Source: Chitinispirillales bacterium ANBcel5 (GTDB lineage Bacteria; Fibrobacterota; Chitinivibrionia; Chitinivibrionales; Chitinispirillaceae). From it: 64,000 nucleotides of DNA. The notes under the pieces were generated by a model. It saw only the letters and a program-made list of their open reading frames with translations. It had not been told where the DNA came from and did not search any database. The stretch spans positions 186,001 through 250,000 of the forward strand of contig JARUKZ010000001.1 in NCBI GenBank assembly GCA_029688955.1. Reading direction: 5' to 3'. A program made the translations under genes and the position numbers. Below are positions 28,048-36,531 of the stretch, in pieces. How positions within the stretch are numbered: the stretch's first letter is position 1; each line of letters starts with the position of its first letter.

Positions 28048-28857
28048 TAGTGAATAAAAGAGTAGCACCTCCGGCAGTTATACTTGCCGCAGGAATGGGC
28101 AAAAGACTTGGGTGTGAAAGTGTTCCCAAACCTATGGTTCGTGTAAATGGAGTTGCGCTAATCGATAACCATTGAAGCACTTGTTGACTCTAAAATACTC
28201 CATGCTGTAATCGTTACAGGACACCTTTCCCAAATACTAAAAAACTATTTGAGCACAAAGTATAAATCCCGGATATCATTAACATTTATAAAAAATGAGT
28301 ATTACTATTGCACAAACAATATCTACTCTTTCTATCTGGCCCGGGAGTATCTTGTTAATGGTTTTTACTTGTTTGAATCGGATGTGTTTTTTGAACATTC
28401 TCTGCTAAAGAAAATGGTCAATTCACCTTATGATAATCTGATAGTGTCAGACAACTACCGGCCACAACTTAATGGCACTGTTGTGCTGGCCAACAGTGCC
28501 GGACGAGTGAAAAAAATGCTGTTACCACAACAGCAAACGCCGGCAAAAATATCTGACTCTTTTAAAACGGTAAATTTCTACAAATTTGATTACACCTACA
28601 CTAATAAATGTTTACTACCCGGTTTAGAGCGTGAAATTAGCCTTAAGAATACTGGTGTGTATTACGAACATATTATTATGAAAGATATCAATGAAGGCTG
28701 CTTCTTTACTAATCTTACCACTTCGCCATTCCGCTGGTTTGAAATAGATACGCAGGAAGACCTGCGAGCAGCAGAGAAACTATTCAGTAGTGCTGGTGAC
28801 GGGGATGTATTGAGTATTAGTGATGATACGGTTATTGCTCAAACACAGGCCTCATAA
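28044..28857 (+). pseudogene. Sugar/choline-phosphate nucleotidyltransferase, frameshifted
   Basis: Frame 1 (28044-28175) gives the nucleotide-binding start AVILAAGMGKRLG and KPMVRVNG, then stops. From about 28171 another frame continues with IEALVDSKILHAVIVTGHLS, the metal-site stretch NGFYLFESDVFFEHSLLKK and the C-terminal region WFEIDTQEDLRAAE. Together they make a complete ~270-residue LicC-like or aminoethylphosphonate/phosphocholine cytidylyltransferase-type enzyme supplying CDP-activated groups. It would logically serve the preceding CDP-polyol transferase. The break is at ~28165-28172; adding or removing one or two bases restores the frame. Confidence 0.75.
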
Positions 28858-29571
28858 AGTATTTATAACAAGCATTTTTTGTTTTTGCCCTCTTGTTTGT
28901 TTCTAAAAACTGTTGTAGCAAAACTCACTGCTCTTTCAGTCCTTTTACTAAGAGTTAAAAACGGACATAATATTCTACAAAATAGAGGCATGAGGGTTTA
29001 GTATCTAAATTTTGGGATAGTAACTCTACGGTTTTGCTGCGCATTGTTTTTACGGCGTTTTTGAGTACCGCCAGATAAACCTTTTCACTAAATTATTCAA
29101 TTCAACAGCGCACCGAGCCTGTTGCTCCAGCCGAGCTGAGCGGTTGCATCTCGACTACGCTCAACGAGCGCAATGGTTGCCGCTCGATGAGCGGGAGCTG
29201 TACAACCCGGGATGTTAGTCTGCACAATGCACCCAAAAACTACCTGTCCCCAAAAGGGAAAAAGACCACCTTGTACTCCATTTTGGGTATGTTTCTTACA
29301 AAAAGAGCCATGTTTCTCAGCGAAAGATCCAATGTTTCTCAAATTTTTGGTTTAAACTATTCGTAAGAACATTGCGCTGAATATAGCAGTGCATCAAACA
29401 CTGCGGAAAACAAGGGCTGTGTTGGTTGCAAATATGCCAGGCAATTTAAAGAAAATCCGTAAAACGTTCACTGGATTTCATAAAGAATATACAGGTTAAA
29501 AAAAAATCTTGATGATTAAATAGCGAAATATTAATTTAATTAGAAATCTCTAACTGAGTGAGGATCCTACT
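28858..29571. other. Long intergenic region
   Basis: 714 bp with no convincing gene. The patch at 29100-29220 is GC-richer than its surroundings and contains short inverted pieces (GAGCG/CGCTC), similar in character to the patch at 35800-36070. An 81-codon minus frame across it looks accidental. The last 40 bases hold the candidate operator and start region of the DtxR gene. Confidence 0.5.
29540..29553. promoter_or_regulatory. Candidate operator upstream of the DtxR-type gene
   Basis: The 14-bp palindrome TTAGA-AATC-TCTAA lies 18 bases before the DtxR-family start codon. Its position and dyad suit autoregulation by a metal-dependent repressor. The exact DtxR box of this organism is unknown, so this is inference. 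Confidence 0.4.
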
Positions 29572-30057
29572 ATGAGCGAACATGAATTAACATCGACCCT
29601 TGAAGACTATCTTGAAACAATTCTTAATATCGTCTCTACTCGCAAGGTCGCACGATCCATGGAGATTGCAGAGAGTCTCAACGTTAAGCGCCCCACTGTT
29701 ACTGTCGCGCTGCGTACTCTGGCAGAAAAAGGACTCATTAATTACGAACCCCGATCCTACATAACACTTACTGATAACGGGGAAAAAATTGCCAAATGTG
29801 TGGATAAGAGACATCATGTACTCCGTGATTTTTTCATGGAAGTGCTCAACCTTTCATTGCAAGAGAGTGAAACGGCTGCCTGTCACATGGAGCATAGTAT
29901 GGATAACAATCTTTGTGAAGCTGTTACAAACTTACTCACTGCCCTCAGAAATGACCAGGATCTTGCATCCAGATTAAAAAAGGCGATGAAAACTGCTGGT
30001 AAAACCGGTAAATGTAAGAAAGTATGTAAAGGGACTGCTTTAGGAAATAAGGAGTAG
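29572..30057 (+). CDS. DtxR/MntR-family metal-dependent transcriptional regulator
   Basis: 161 residues. N-terminal winged helix (STLEDYLETILNIVSTRKVA, EIAESLNVKRPTVTVALRTL, LINYEPRSYITLTDNGEKIA) followed by the dimerisation/metal domain with KRHHVLRDFFMEVLNLS and HMEHSM. The Cys102-Glu105-His106-type ligands appear as CHMEH. There is no SH3-like third domain, as in MntR and short DtxR relatives. The tail is Lys/Cys-rich. Likely senses Fe(II) or Mn(II) and represses uptake genes; the neighbouring TonB system is the obvious candidate target. Confidence 0.9.
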   Translation: MSEHELTSTLEDYLETILNIVSTRKVARSMEIAESLNVKRPTVTVALRTLAEKGLINYEPRSYITLTDNGEKIAKCVDKRHHVLRDFFMEVLNLSLQESETAACHMEHSMDNNLCEAVTNLLTALRNDQDLASRLKKAMKTAGKTGKCKKVCKGTALGNKE

Positions 30058-30204
30058 CAGTGTTTACTGCTGTTTTGTAACCTGTTTTTATTTTTCTCGG
30101 GAAGTTAGAGAGTGCTAAGAGGTTTAGTGTGGCCTATTTATTTGGAATCGTTTTTCAATGAATTTGAAAGTAACTGATCTGAAAAGTATAAAAAGGAATG
30201 TAAC

Positions 30205-30594
30205 GTGGAAATATTTCTGCATCACATCTATGAGTACAAAAAAGGTTTACGTAGATTAGTTCTGCACACAACAGCTTCACTGTATAGAGAGTTTATCGAG
30301 GCAAAACTGAGCTCTCAGGGGATAAGCTACATAATTGTACCAGTATCCGGGATAAAAATCAATGTTTTCTTTGGTGATCCTTATTGTATTGAAATTTTAA
30401 GGTCATTTGCACATAATGATCTTTCAACTCTGAGTGATGAGCAGGACTTTATTTTGGGATCAATGCTTGGATATGATATAGTTCAACAGTGTAAACGATT
30501 TCTAAAAAGAAAAGAGGAGTATACGATTAAAGAGCGCACATGGGCAAATTCTAATAACAGCAGACTGAAAATGGTGAACACCTATGCGAATTAA
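30205..30594 (+). CDS. DUF2023 family protein
   Basis: 129 residues from a GTG with AAGGAATG upstream. The pattern MEIFLHHIYEYKKGLRRLVL, IVPVSGIKINVFFGDPYCIE and LSDEQDFILGSMLGYDIVQQ matches what I recall of DUF2023, small cytoplasmic proteins often found near flavodoxin or iron-related genes. No biochemical role is established. It overlaps the next gene by 11 bp, so it belongs to the TonB operon, which supports an iron connection. Confidence 0.72.
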   Translation: MEIFLHHIYEYKKGLRRLVLHTTASLYREFIEAKLSSQGISYIIVPVSGIKINVFFGDPYCIEILRSFAHNDLSTLSDEQDFILGSMLGYDIVQQCKRFLKRKEEYTIKERTWANSNNSRLKMVNTYAN

Positions 30595-31396
30595 GTTGGC
30601 TCTTACAGTATCATTTACACTTCTGTTTTCATTGTTTGTTAAAGGTGAGGATAGTGAGGCGATACTTTCACAGATCAGGGACTATCAGTCGAAAACTGAA
30701 GAGATTCGCAAAAAGATCACTCATGAGCAGCAGAAAGCGACAGCTGACAGTATCGCGTTCTCAGAATATGTGACAGACTATGAGAATAGAGCGTTAAGTT
30801 TACAGCAGGAGCGGGATTCTCTGAATGCTTTAGTTGAAAGGCTTAATGAGAGAAGAGGTTCTCTTGAAGCGCAGAGTGGTGTTATCCAGGCACGGAGCAC
30901 CAATTATCGGGCACAAACAAGATCATTGTTACATGCCATTAGGGATAACTGCCGGCAATTTCATGACTCTCTGCAACATCTTGCATTATTCAATATGGAC
31001 AGACAACTGCACGCGTTGAGGTTTCTTGAAGGGGAACTTGCTGCTGGAACTGTGGATGCAGTTGAGGGGCTCGAGAGGTACTGGCAGATAGTGGGGCAAA
31101 TAGAGCAGGCATCCCAAAAAATAGAAACCTGGAGTGGATCTTCACCCCATGCTGCAGTAAGTGGTGAAGTGACTTTTTTACGCCTGAGATTTGTTTGGCT
31201 TGCATTTATAAATAATGATAATAGTAAGGGATACCTTTGGGACAGTAGTAACGATGAATGGTCAATGATAGAAAATGCTTCTGATATTGTTGAAATCAGA
31301 GAAGCGAGCAATTTGATTTCCGGAAGTGCTGCTCCTCGGCTCGTAAAGCTACCTTTCAGTCATACAATCAGTGCTACTGAAAAGGAGAGTGACTGA
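30584..31396 (+). CDS. DUF3450 family periplasmic coiled-coil protein
   Basis: 270 residues with a signal peptide (LALTVSFTLLFSLFVKG), a long coiled coil (~25-110) and a globular C-terminus. Gene order (DUF3450, long ExbB, short ExbB, ExbD, TonB, TPR) is the one seen in the TtpC-type TonB2 systems of Vibrio and relatives, where this protein accompanies the motor. Its last base is shared with the next start region (TGATGG). Confidence 0.8.
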   Translation: MRIKLALTVSFTLLFSLFVKGEDSEAILSQIRDYQSKTEEIRKKITHEQQKATADSIAFSEYVTDYENRALSLQQERDSLNALVERLNERRGSLEAQSGVIQARSTNYRAQTRSLLHAIRDNCRQFHDSLQHLALFNMDRQLHALRFLEGELAAGTVDAVEGLERYWQIVGQIEQASQKIETWSGSSPHAAVSGEVTFLRLRFVWLAFINNDNSKGYLWDSSNDEWSMIENASDIVEIREASNLISGSAAPRLVKLPFSHTISATEKESD

Positions 31397-32877
31397 TGGT
31401 TTTGAAGATGATTGTTTTGTTGGTATTGTTGTCTGTTCAAACTGCAGTTGCCCGGAGAGGCAGATCTCAGGAAGATGAAAGTGAAACGCAACAGTTGTTA
31501 CAGAGCCTACAGGAAGCCAGAAGTACCTATACATCTCAAGTCGCAGCTTTGCAACGTGTTACTGATTTACGGTGGTCTCAGCGTCAAAAGCAGGTTGATC
31601 AGAAAAGTAGCTGGCAACGGGAAGCTAACCGGACCCAAAACGAAATAGAGCGGCTTTATACAGAGATTGCCAGAATTCGTGAAGAGATACTGCTCCGTGA
31701 AGGGGGGGTAAGCGGGGCTGAATCGGAGCTTAAAAGAGAGAGAGAGGGTTTTGAAGCCATTAGCAGGACTGTTGAATCGATAATCGAACGGGAAGAAGAT
31801 GCTGTCAGAACTAATTTTGCCCTTGATCAGCAGGAGCGATCTTTGGAGGTGCAGCAGATCGCAACCTCTCGAAGTACTACACCAGCTCAGCTTCAGCGAC
31901 GCTTACGGTTGCTTCAACAGTATGTACTTGGACGAGTCGCTAATCAAAGCTCGATAGAGATTACAAAAAGTACAATTTTGTTAAATGATAACTCTCTGGA
32001 TGAGGGCACAGTGTTAAGATTTGGTAATGTATTTGCCCTGGCAGTAAATGATACGGGAGATGTCTACTATCATGGATTCACGGGACAGAGAGCTGAATCA
32101 CCGTTTGAATGGGTAAAACTGACTGACGAAGATGCCGAAAAAAACATGATTACCTATGCGCCGACCTGGCTTAAAAATGGTAGAGTCGATGGCCGTGTGT
32201 ATATGGACGTTATGCAAAATACTCATACCGGTGAATTGCTTGGAGTTCAAAGAAAAACGTTGATGCAGGCTGCTGAAGACTATATACGTGCAGGAGGAAT
32301 ACTAATGATTCCGCTTGCAGCTATTTGCTTATGGGCTCTTCTTCTGATTTTAAACCGATTAATAGTGTACTCTCTGACCCATTCACGGGATAACAAGTTT
32401 ATAGATAATGCAGTTGATTACCTCAATGATAAAAAAATGAATGAGGCAACCGATCTCGCAAATCGGTCCAAAGGTGTTCTCGCACGCATTTTGAATACTT
32501 GTTTACATCATTCAAAATGGAAACGTCCGGTAGCCGAAAAAGCGGTGAAGGAACTTCTGCTTGATGAGGTCCCATCTCTTGATAAACACCTTGATACGTT
32601 GGCTGTGCTTGCTGCCGCAGCACCCCTCCTTGGACTTTTGGGAACAGTAACCGGTATGATTTCGATGTTTGAATCGATAACGAGGTTTGGTACAGGTGAT
32701 CCCAAACTTCTTGCGGGGGGAATCTCTGAAGCTTTGGTGACCACAAAAACTGGACTTGGAATAGCAATCCCGTTACTGTTAATTCATAACTTCCTTCGCA
32801 ATCGCAGAAATCATATACAATCAGAGATGGAAGTTTATGCAATGCGCATACTCAACAGACTTTGGCCTCAGGATTAG
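31396..32877 (+). CDS. MotA/TolQ/ExbB proton channel protein, long TtpC-like form
   Basis: 493 residues. A signal/anchor N-terminus is followed by a ~110-residue periplasmic coiled coil, a strand-rich periplasmic domain (TILLNDNSLDEGTVLRFGNV), then the ExbB core from ~290: helix GGILMIPLAAICLWALLLIL and the signature AVLAAAAPLLGLLGTVTGMI with ALVTTKTGLGIAIPLLLIHN. This fusion of a periplasmic module to ExbB matches TtpC, which couples TonB2-type systems. The ExbB core is complete. Confidence 0.88.
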   Translation: MVLKMIVLLVLLSVQTAVARRGRSQEDESETQQLLQSLQEARSTYTSQVAALQRVTDLRWSQRQKQVDQKSSWQREANRTQNEIERLYTEIARIREEILLREGGVSGAESELKREREGFEAISRTVESIIEREEDAVRTNFALDQQERSLEVQQIATSRSTTPAQLQRRLRLLQQYVLGRVANQSSIEITKSTILLNDNSLDEGTVLRFGNVFALAVNDTGDVYYHGFTGQRAESPFEWVKLTDEDAEKNMITYAPTWLKNGRVDGRVYMDVMQNTHTGELLGVQRKTLMQAAEDYIRAGGILMIPLAAICLWALLLILNRLIVYSLTHSRDNKFIDNAVDYLNDKKMNEATDLANRSKGVLARILNTCLHHSKWKRPVAEKAVKELLLDEVPSLDKHLDTLAVLAAAAPLLGLLGTVTGMISMFESITRFGTGDPKLLAGGISEALVTTKTGLGIAIPLLLIHNFLRNRRNHIQSEMEVYAMRILNRLWPQD

Positions 32878-32888
32878 AGGTAGTTAAT

Positions 32889-33461
32889 ATGTACCCTGTC
32901 TTTAACTACTATGCAAACAATGGTGGTATCGTAAATGCTGCAATATTTATGGTTGCAGTGATGTGTGTGTACATAGGTACAGGTAAATTATTACAGTTTA
33001 ATTCCTACAGGAAAGTGAAACTGGTTGGTTGTGTAAAAAGCGATAAGCTTGCAAAAGAGGTTACCTATATTTACGATTGGTTTTACAGTGAAAATAGTTA
33101 TTCTTTGGCGTACTATAAAAACCATTTTAGGGAGAGGCTCATTGAAGTTGTGCCAAAACTTGAAGAGGGGTTAGATACTATGGCCGCTCTTATTCAGGCT
33201 GCGCCTCTCTTAGGATTATTTGGTACGGTTGTAGGTATGATAAGGACGTTCTCGCTCATCACAACCTTTGGAACAGCTAATCCTGTGGTATTAACAGAAG
33301 GCATAACCATATCCCTTCTTACCACACAGGCAGGGCTTTTGGTTGCTTTTCCCTGTATGCTCTTTCATAACTACATTACAGGAAGAAAAAATGAATTGGT
33401 TCAGGATATACTAAATCAGGGCGAAAAGATGATCACTCTGGTATCAGAAGAAAAAGGGTAA
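32889..33461 (+). CDS. ExbB-family biopolymer transport protein
   Basis: 190 residues from the ATG at 32889, with AGAGG upstream; a longer reading would overlap the previous gene. Three membrane segments: NAAIFMVAVMCVYIGTGKLL, ALIQAAPLLGLFGTVVGMIR and LLTTQAGLLVAFPCMLFHNY, the usual ExbB layout. Second ExbB of the operon, as in TonB2 systems. Confidence 0.9.
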   Translation: MYPVFNYYANNGGIVNAAIFMVAVMCVYIGTGKLLQFNSYRKVKLVGCVKSDKLAKEVTYIYDWFYSENSYSLAYYKNHFRERLIEVVPKLEEGLDTMAALIQAAPLLGLFGTVVGMIRTFSLITTFGTANPVVLTEGITISLLTTQAGLLVAFPCMLFHNYITGRKNELVQDILNQGEKMITLVSEEKG

Positions 33462-33463
33462 AG

Positions 33464-33874
33464 ATGTTTGATGATTATGGCTTGACAAGAAAGAAGGCTG
33501 CAACTGCTGAAGTAAATATTGGTCCTCTGTTGGACATGGTTTTTATTTTGCTGATATTTTTTGTGGTTACCACCAATTTTAACAGGGAAACCGGGGTAGA
33601 TGTTACAAAACCAAGCTCTCAGAGCGCGGTTTCTCTTGGGCAAAAGACTATACTGGTTGGGGTTTCCCGTGAAGGAACCATTCATGTTCATGGTCGGCAG
33701 GTGACAGCTGAGGGATTGCTTAGTGTATTGAATCGCGAAATTTCGCAGCGCCCGGATGCCTCAGTGGTAATCGTGGGTGATGTGGGATCAACACTGGGTA
33801 AAACAGTTGAGATTATGGATATATGTGCAAGAGCAGGGGTAACTAATGTTTCGGTCTCGGCAGATAAGAGATAG
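33464..33874 (+). CDS. exbD: ExbD-family biopolymer transport protein
   Basis: 136 residues with one membrane helix (LLDMVFILLIFFVVTTNFNR) that includes the conserved Asp, then a compact periplasmic domain ending GVTNVSVSADKR. Completes the proton channel with the two ExbB proteins. Spacing to its neighbours is only 2 and 8 bp. Confidence 0.92.
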   Translation: MFDDYGLTRKKAATAEVNIGPLLDMVFILLIFFVVTTNFNRETGVDVTKPSSQSAVSLGQKTILVGVSREGTIHVHGRQVTAEGLLSVLNREISQRPDASVVIVGDVGSTLGKTVEIMDICARAGVTNVSVSADKR

Positions 33875-33882
33875 AGATTAAG

Positions 33883-34536
33883 ATGAGAGCAGCAGCATTA
33901 AGAAGATTTATACTAAGTGCTTTTCTGATTATAGTAAGATTAGTAATCGCTTTGTGTGCTGTTACATTTCTCTTTGCACTATTGCCATTTGCAAAAAGTG
34001 TGTTTAATACGGAAAGAAGTATTGATTCAACCAGACCCAAACAGATGCCGGTAATTATGCAACAAGTTGTAAGAGAACAAAAGAAAACTGAACCCATCGT
34101 ACGGGAAATACGTGAACTGAAAACACCAACCTCAAACAGATCAACTTTTTCTGGGTTGGGGCATTCGATGCGTTTTACACCCGATTTAAGCGTGGATGGT
34201 GGAGGTGATGGAGTCGGATTAGGGTCGGATAATTTGGGTAGTGCGGTGTTTGAAGAGGGTGAAGTTGATGAACCGGCAAGGCCAGTATCGAGAATGGGGG
34301 TTGAGTATCCCAGAAGGGCGAGAAATCTTGGAATTGAGGGTAGTGTATCGGTGGTGATACTGGTTGGTAGAGGTGGAGACGTTCTTGATGTTACCATAGA
34401 AGAAACATCTCATCAGTTGTTTGTAAGGCCAGTACAGGAAGCGGTACGGCAGTGGAGGTTTTTACCGGCAAAATACCAGGGAGTCCCGGTACAGGTGCGC
34501 TTACGGCAAGAAATAAACTTCAGGCTTGAGAATTAA
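33883..34536 (+). CDS. TonB-family energy transducer
   Basis: 217 residues: cytoplasmic start, one membrane helix (LVIALCAVTFLFALLPFAKS), a short linker that is Gly/Asp-rich rather than Pro/Lys-rich, and a C-terminal TonB domain (~135-217; VEYPRRARNLGIEGSVSVVI, AVRQWRFLPAKYQGVPVQVR). It should contact TonB boxes of outer-membrane receptors, none of which is encoded here. Spacing to ExbD is 8 bp. Confidence 0.9.
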   Translation: MRAAALRRFILSAFLIIVRLVIALCAVTFLFALLPFAKSVFNTERSIDSTRPKQMPVIMQQVVREQKKTEPIVREIRELKTPTSNRSTFSGLGHSMRFTPDLSVDGGGDGVGLGSDNLGSAVFEEGEVDEPARPVSRMGVEYPRRARNLGIEGSVSVVILVGRGGDVLDVTIEETSHQLFVRPVQEAVRQWRFLPAKYQGVPVQVRLRQEINFRLEN

Positions 34537-34538
34537 AT

Positions 34539-35521
34539 ATGACTGTAGCAGCACTAAGAGTTGGTAGTGTGATCGTTTTATTTTGCCTGTTTGTTACTTA
34601 TGGCGGCACCGGGAAAAATCTTGCCAGAGGAAACCAGTACTATCAAAGCGGCCAATACAATAAGGCAATAGCAGCCTATAAAAGGGCTTTAAATGAGGGT
34701 GAAAACAGTGCTCTTTCACGATTCAATTTAGCAAATGCCTATTATCAAATACAGGAATATTCAAGAGCAATTGGTAACTATAAGGCTGCAACTCTGGAGG
34801 CCACAGATTTTACCAGGGCATGGATCAATCTTGGAGTGATGTATCATGAGATGGGGGATCACGGGGCAAGTATTGCAGCTCTTGAACAGGCCCGTAGGTT
34901 GGAAGCTGAAGATGTAATGGTGTATCAGTTCTTGCTTCTGCATATATGGCACTTGAAAAGTACAGCAAAGCTGCCGTTAATTTAGAAAAAGCACTTGAAA
35001 TAGACAGCACAATGAGTGATGCTTATCTTATGCTTCATGAGATAGCGCGTTCAGTGGGGGATCGAAAAGAGGCGTTGGAATGGTTAAAAAAATATCCTAA
35101 GGATGGTGCAAGAAGGTATGATGTGTTATTGATAACTGGTGAACTGCTGCTTGAAATGGGGGACAGTGCGGGCGCTTTGGCTTCATTTAGGCAGAGTACA
35201 AGAACAGCGCCTGAGCGTATGCGCGGGTGGATGGAACTGGTGCAGCAGCTCAAAAGAATGGGGACGCCCTATACTGCACTTATAGAAGCACAGGCTGCAC
35301 TCGACAGTAACAGTGAGTTTATTCCACTGGCACTTATGGCTGCACGAATCGCATTTGAGGCCGCTTTTTATGACAGGGCTGAAAAATTTTACCAGGTAGC
35401 GTTTAAAGCAGGACATCCCGATGGAGTGGTGGGGTTAAGTAATCTCTTGACTCTTTATGGAAGATACAACGACAGTGATGGTGTGCAAAGAGTTCAATCG
35501 ATAATAAATAATTACAATTGA
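34539..35521 (+). pseudogene. TPR protein of the TonB operon, one frameshift
   Basis: Two overlapping frames make one protein. 34539-34985 encodes a signal segment and TPRs (NQYYQSGQYNKAIAAYKRAL, FNLANAYYQIQEYSRAIGNY, INLGVMYHEMGDHGASIAAL), then runs into an unrelated tail. The next frame from ~34935 continues the TPR array (YMALEKYSKAAVNLEKALEI) to 35521. The switch is at ~34932-34937, where one inserted base restores a normal TPR helix (FLASAYMALEKY). A TPR protein is the usual last gene of TtpC-type TonB operons. A single-base sequencing error is as likely as true inactivation. Confidence 0.8.
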
Positions 35522-35657
35522 GAGTTATAGTATGCAACCGCTGATAAGTATAATAATAAACTCAAAAAGAGCGGGTTGTAAAAAGGGAATTGTTTCCATC
35601 CAGATTGATAAATTAAAACAAAGAGTTAAATGCTTAGCAATTAGGAAAATCCGGCTT

Positions 35658-35807
35658 TCATTCAGTTGTGATTAAGACATCTTCCAAGCTGAATTGCAGA
35701 TCGTTTACTCTTAGCCCTTCAATACGGTCGTTTCCATCCTGCATAGTAACTCCATTGAAAATCAAATGCTGTGTTCCCAAATAATGTACGGGTAAACCGC
35801 GCAAGGG
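35658..35807 (-). pseudogene. C-terminal fragment of an unknown protein
   Basis: Minus-strand frame with no start codon, ending at the TGA whose complement is 35658-35660. Its translation reads like a real protein tail (HLIFNGVTMQDGNDRIEGLR, then VNDLQFSLEDVLITTE). The frame is lost in the G-rich run at ~35805. Family unknown; probably a remnant cut off by rearrangement. Confidence 0.35.
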
Positions 35808-36144
35808 GGGGGGCGGAAGGTGGTACTTTCTTAAGTGCCAGTGCCCTCAAAAAGCGAAGAGAGCTTGCTGTGAGCTTGTCGAACTGTCCTCGCAGCGCTA
35901 TAACCGAGGCACCGAGGAGGTACGACGAGCCTGCCCGTACTTCGCCCGCCTTTCGAAGCAAACTTCTGCGCCCGTACTCCGCAGTAGTCTGCTACGTAGG
36001 ACGTGGAGGACATTGTGCCCGAATGGGTGAACCGATGCCGTCCGCGGCAGGCGCCCGGGATATCTCAATTCCTTAGCTTTCAATTTACTATTATCCCTCT
36101 CTGCGCCCTCTATCGTTATACCATTCTCTTAAATTGTTTACTAT

Positions 36145-36300
36145 CCGCTTCACTCATTCTATCAGTTTAGTTTAAAAACCAATCCGTTGAACATTTCCGG
36201 ATCTATTTTTTTCACTACGGGGCAAAATAGAGGGTTAAACCCACAATATGACCAATCGATGTTGAACAGCGCTTCAACATTTTTACAGTCCTCAAGGCTG
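36145..36300. repeat. Dispersed repeat, copy 1 (related to 46305-46420)
   Basis: Shares CTATCAGTTTAGTT and the palindrome GTTGAA-N6-TTCAAC (36261-36278) with the copy at 46305-46420. Read on the minus strand, both give a short similar frame (VEALFN... and VEVLFK...) ending at a stop followed by TDR, so this may be a decayed duplicated gene end rather than a pure non-coding repeat. Confidence 0.45.
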
Positions 36301-36531
36301 CAACATGCCATCAAAACCTTTATATTGTAGTATAACGGTTTCACCACTGTGGTATTCTGAATAACAGATGAAATCTCTATATTCAACGACTTTAACATAT
36401 AAATTGTTTCCGGGAGGGGTCCAACATGACGAAAGTTTTTTTTAGTAATCGGCGGTCTCTGCTGCTATATCTGGCGGGTCCATCCTGGCAAACCCTCTAA
36501 TCAGCCACAATCAATCCAATAAGGAAGCTTT

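Larger units (their letters stand above)
35522..36531. other. Accessory intergenic kilobase with gene fragments and a repeat
   Basis: No complete gene. It contains a minus-strand coding fragment (35658-35807), a GC-rich patch (~35800-36070) unlike the AT-rich flanks, and a segment (36145-36300) related to 46305-46420. The 60- to 100-codon frames over the GC-rich patch have improbable composition and are taken as accidental. The region may be the left flank of an acquired xylanase island. Confidence 0.5.

Noticed and set aside
29097..29342. 81-codon minus-strand ORF in the gap before the DtxR gene
   Set aside because: Spans a GC-rich patch with short inverted pieces, has no ribosome site and no recognisable domain; likely accidental.
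29380..29460. Short CxGC-containing frame (NKGCVGCKYARQFK) upstream of DtxR, like a small iron-related Cys protein
   Set aside because: No start codon in frame before an upstream stop, and too short to judge.
30164..30192. TTGAAA-N17-TATAAA as promoter for the DUF2023 operon
   Set aside because: Transcription would begin at or inside the Shine-Dalgarno just before the GTG start, which makes the site doubtful.
35771..36083. Several overlapping 60-100 codon ORFs on both strands
   Set aside because: All lie in one GC-rich stretch where stops are rare; composition is not protein-like and frames contradict each other.
36162..36398. 78-codon minus-strand ORF
   Set aside because: No ribosome site; its end matches the decayed segment at 46305-46420, so treated as a repeat or relic rather than a gene.
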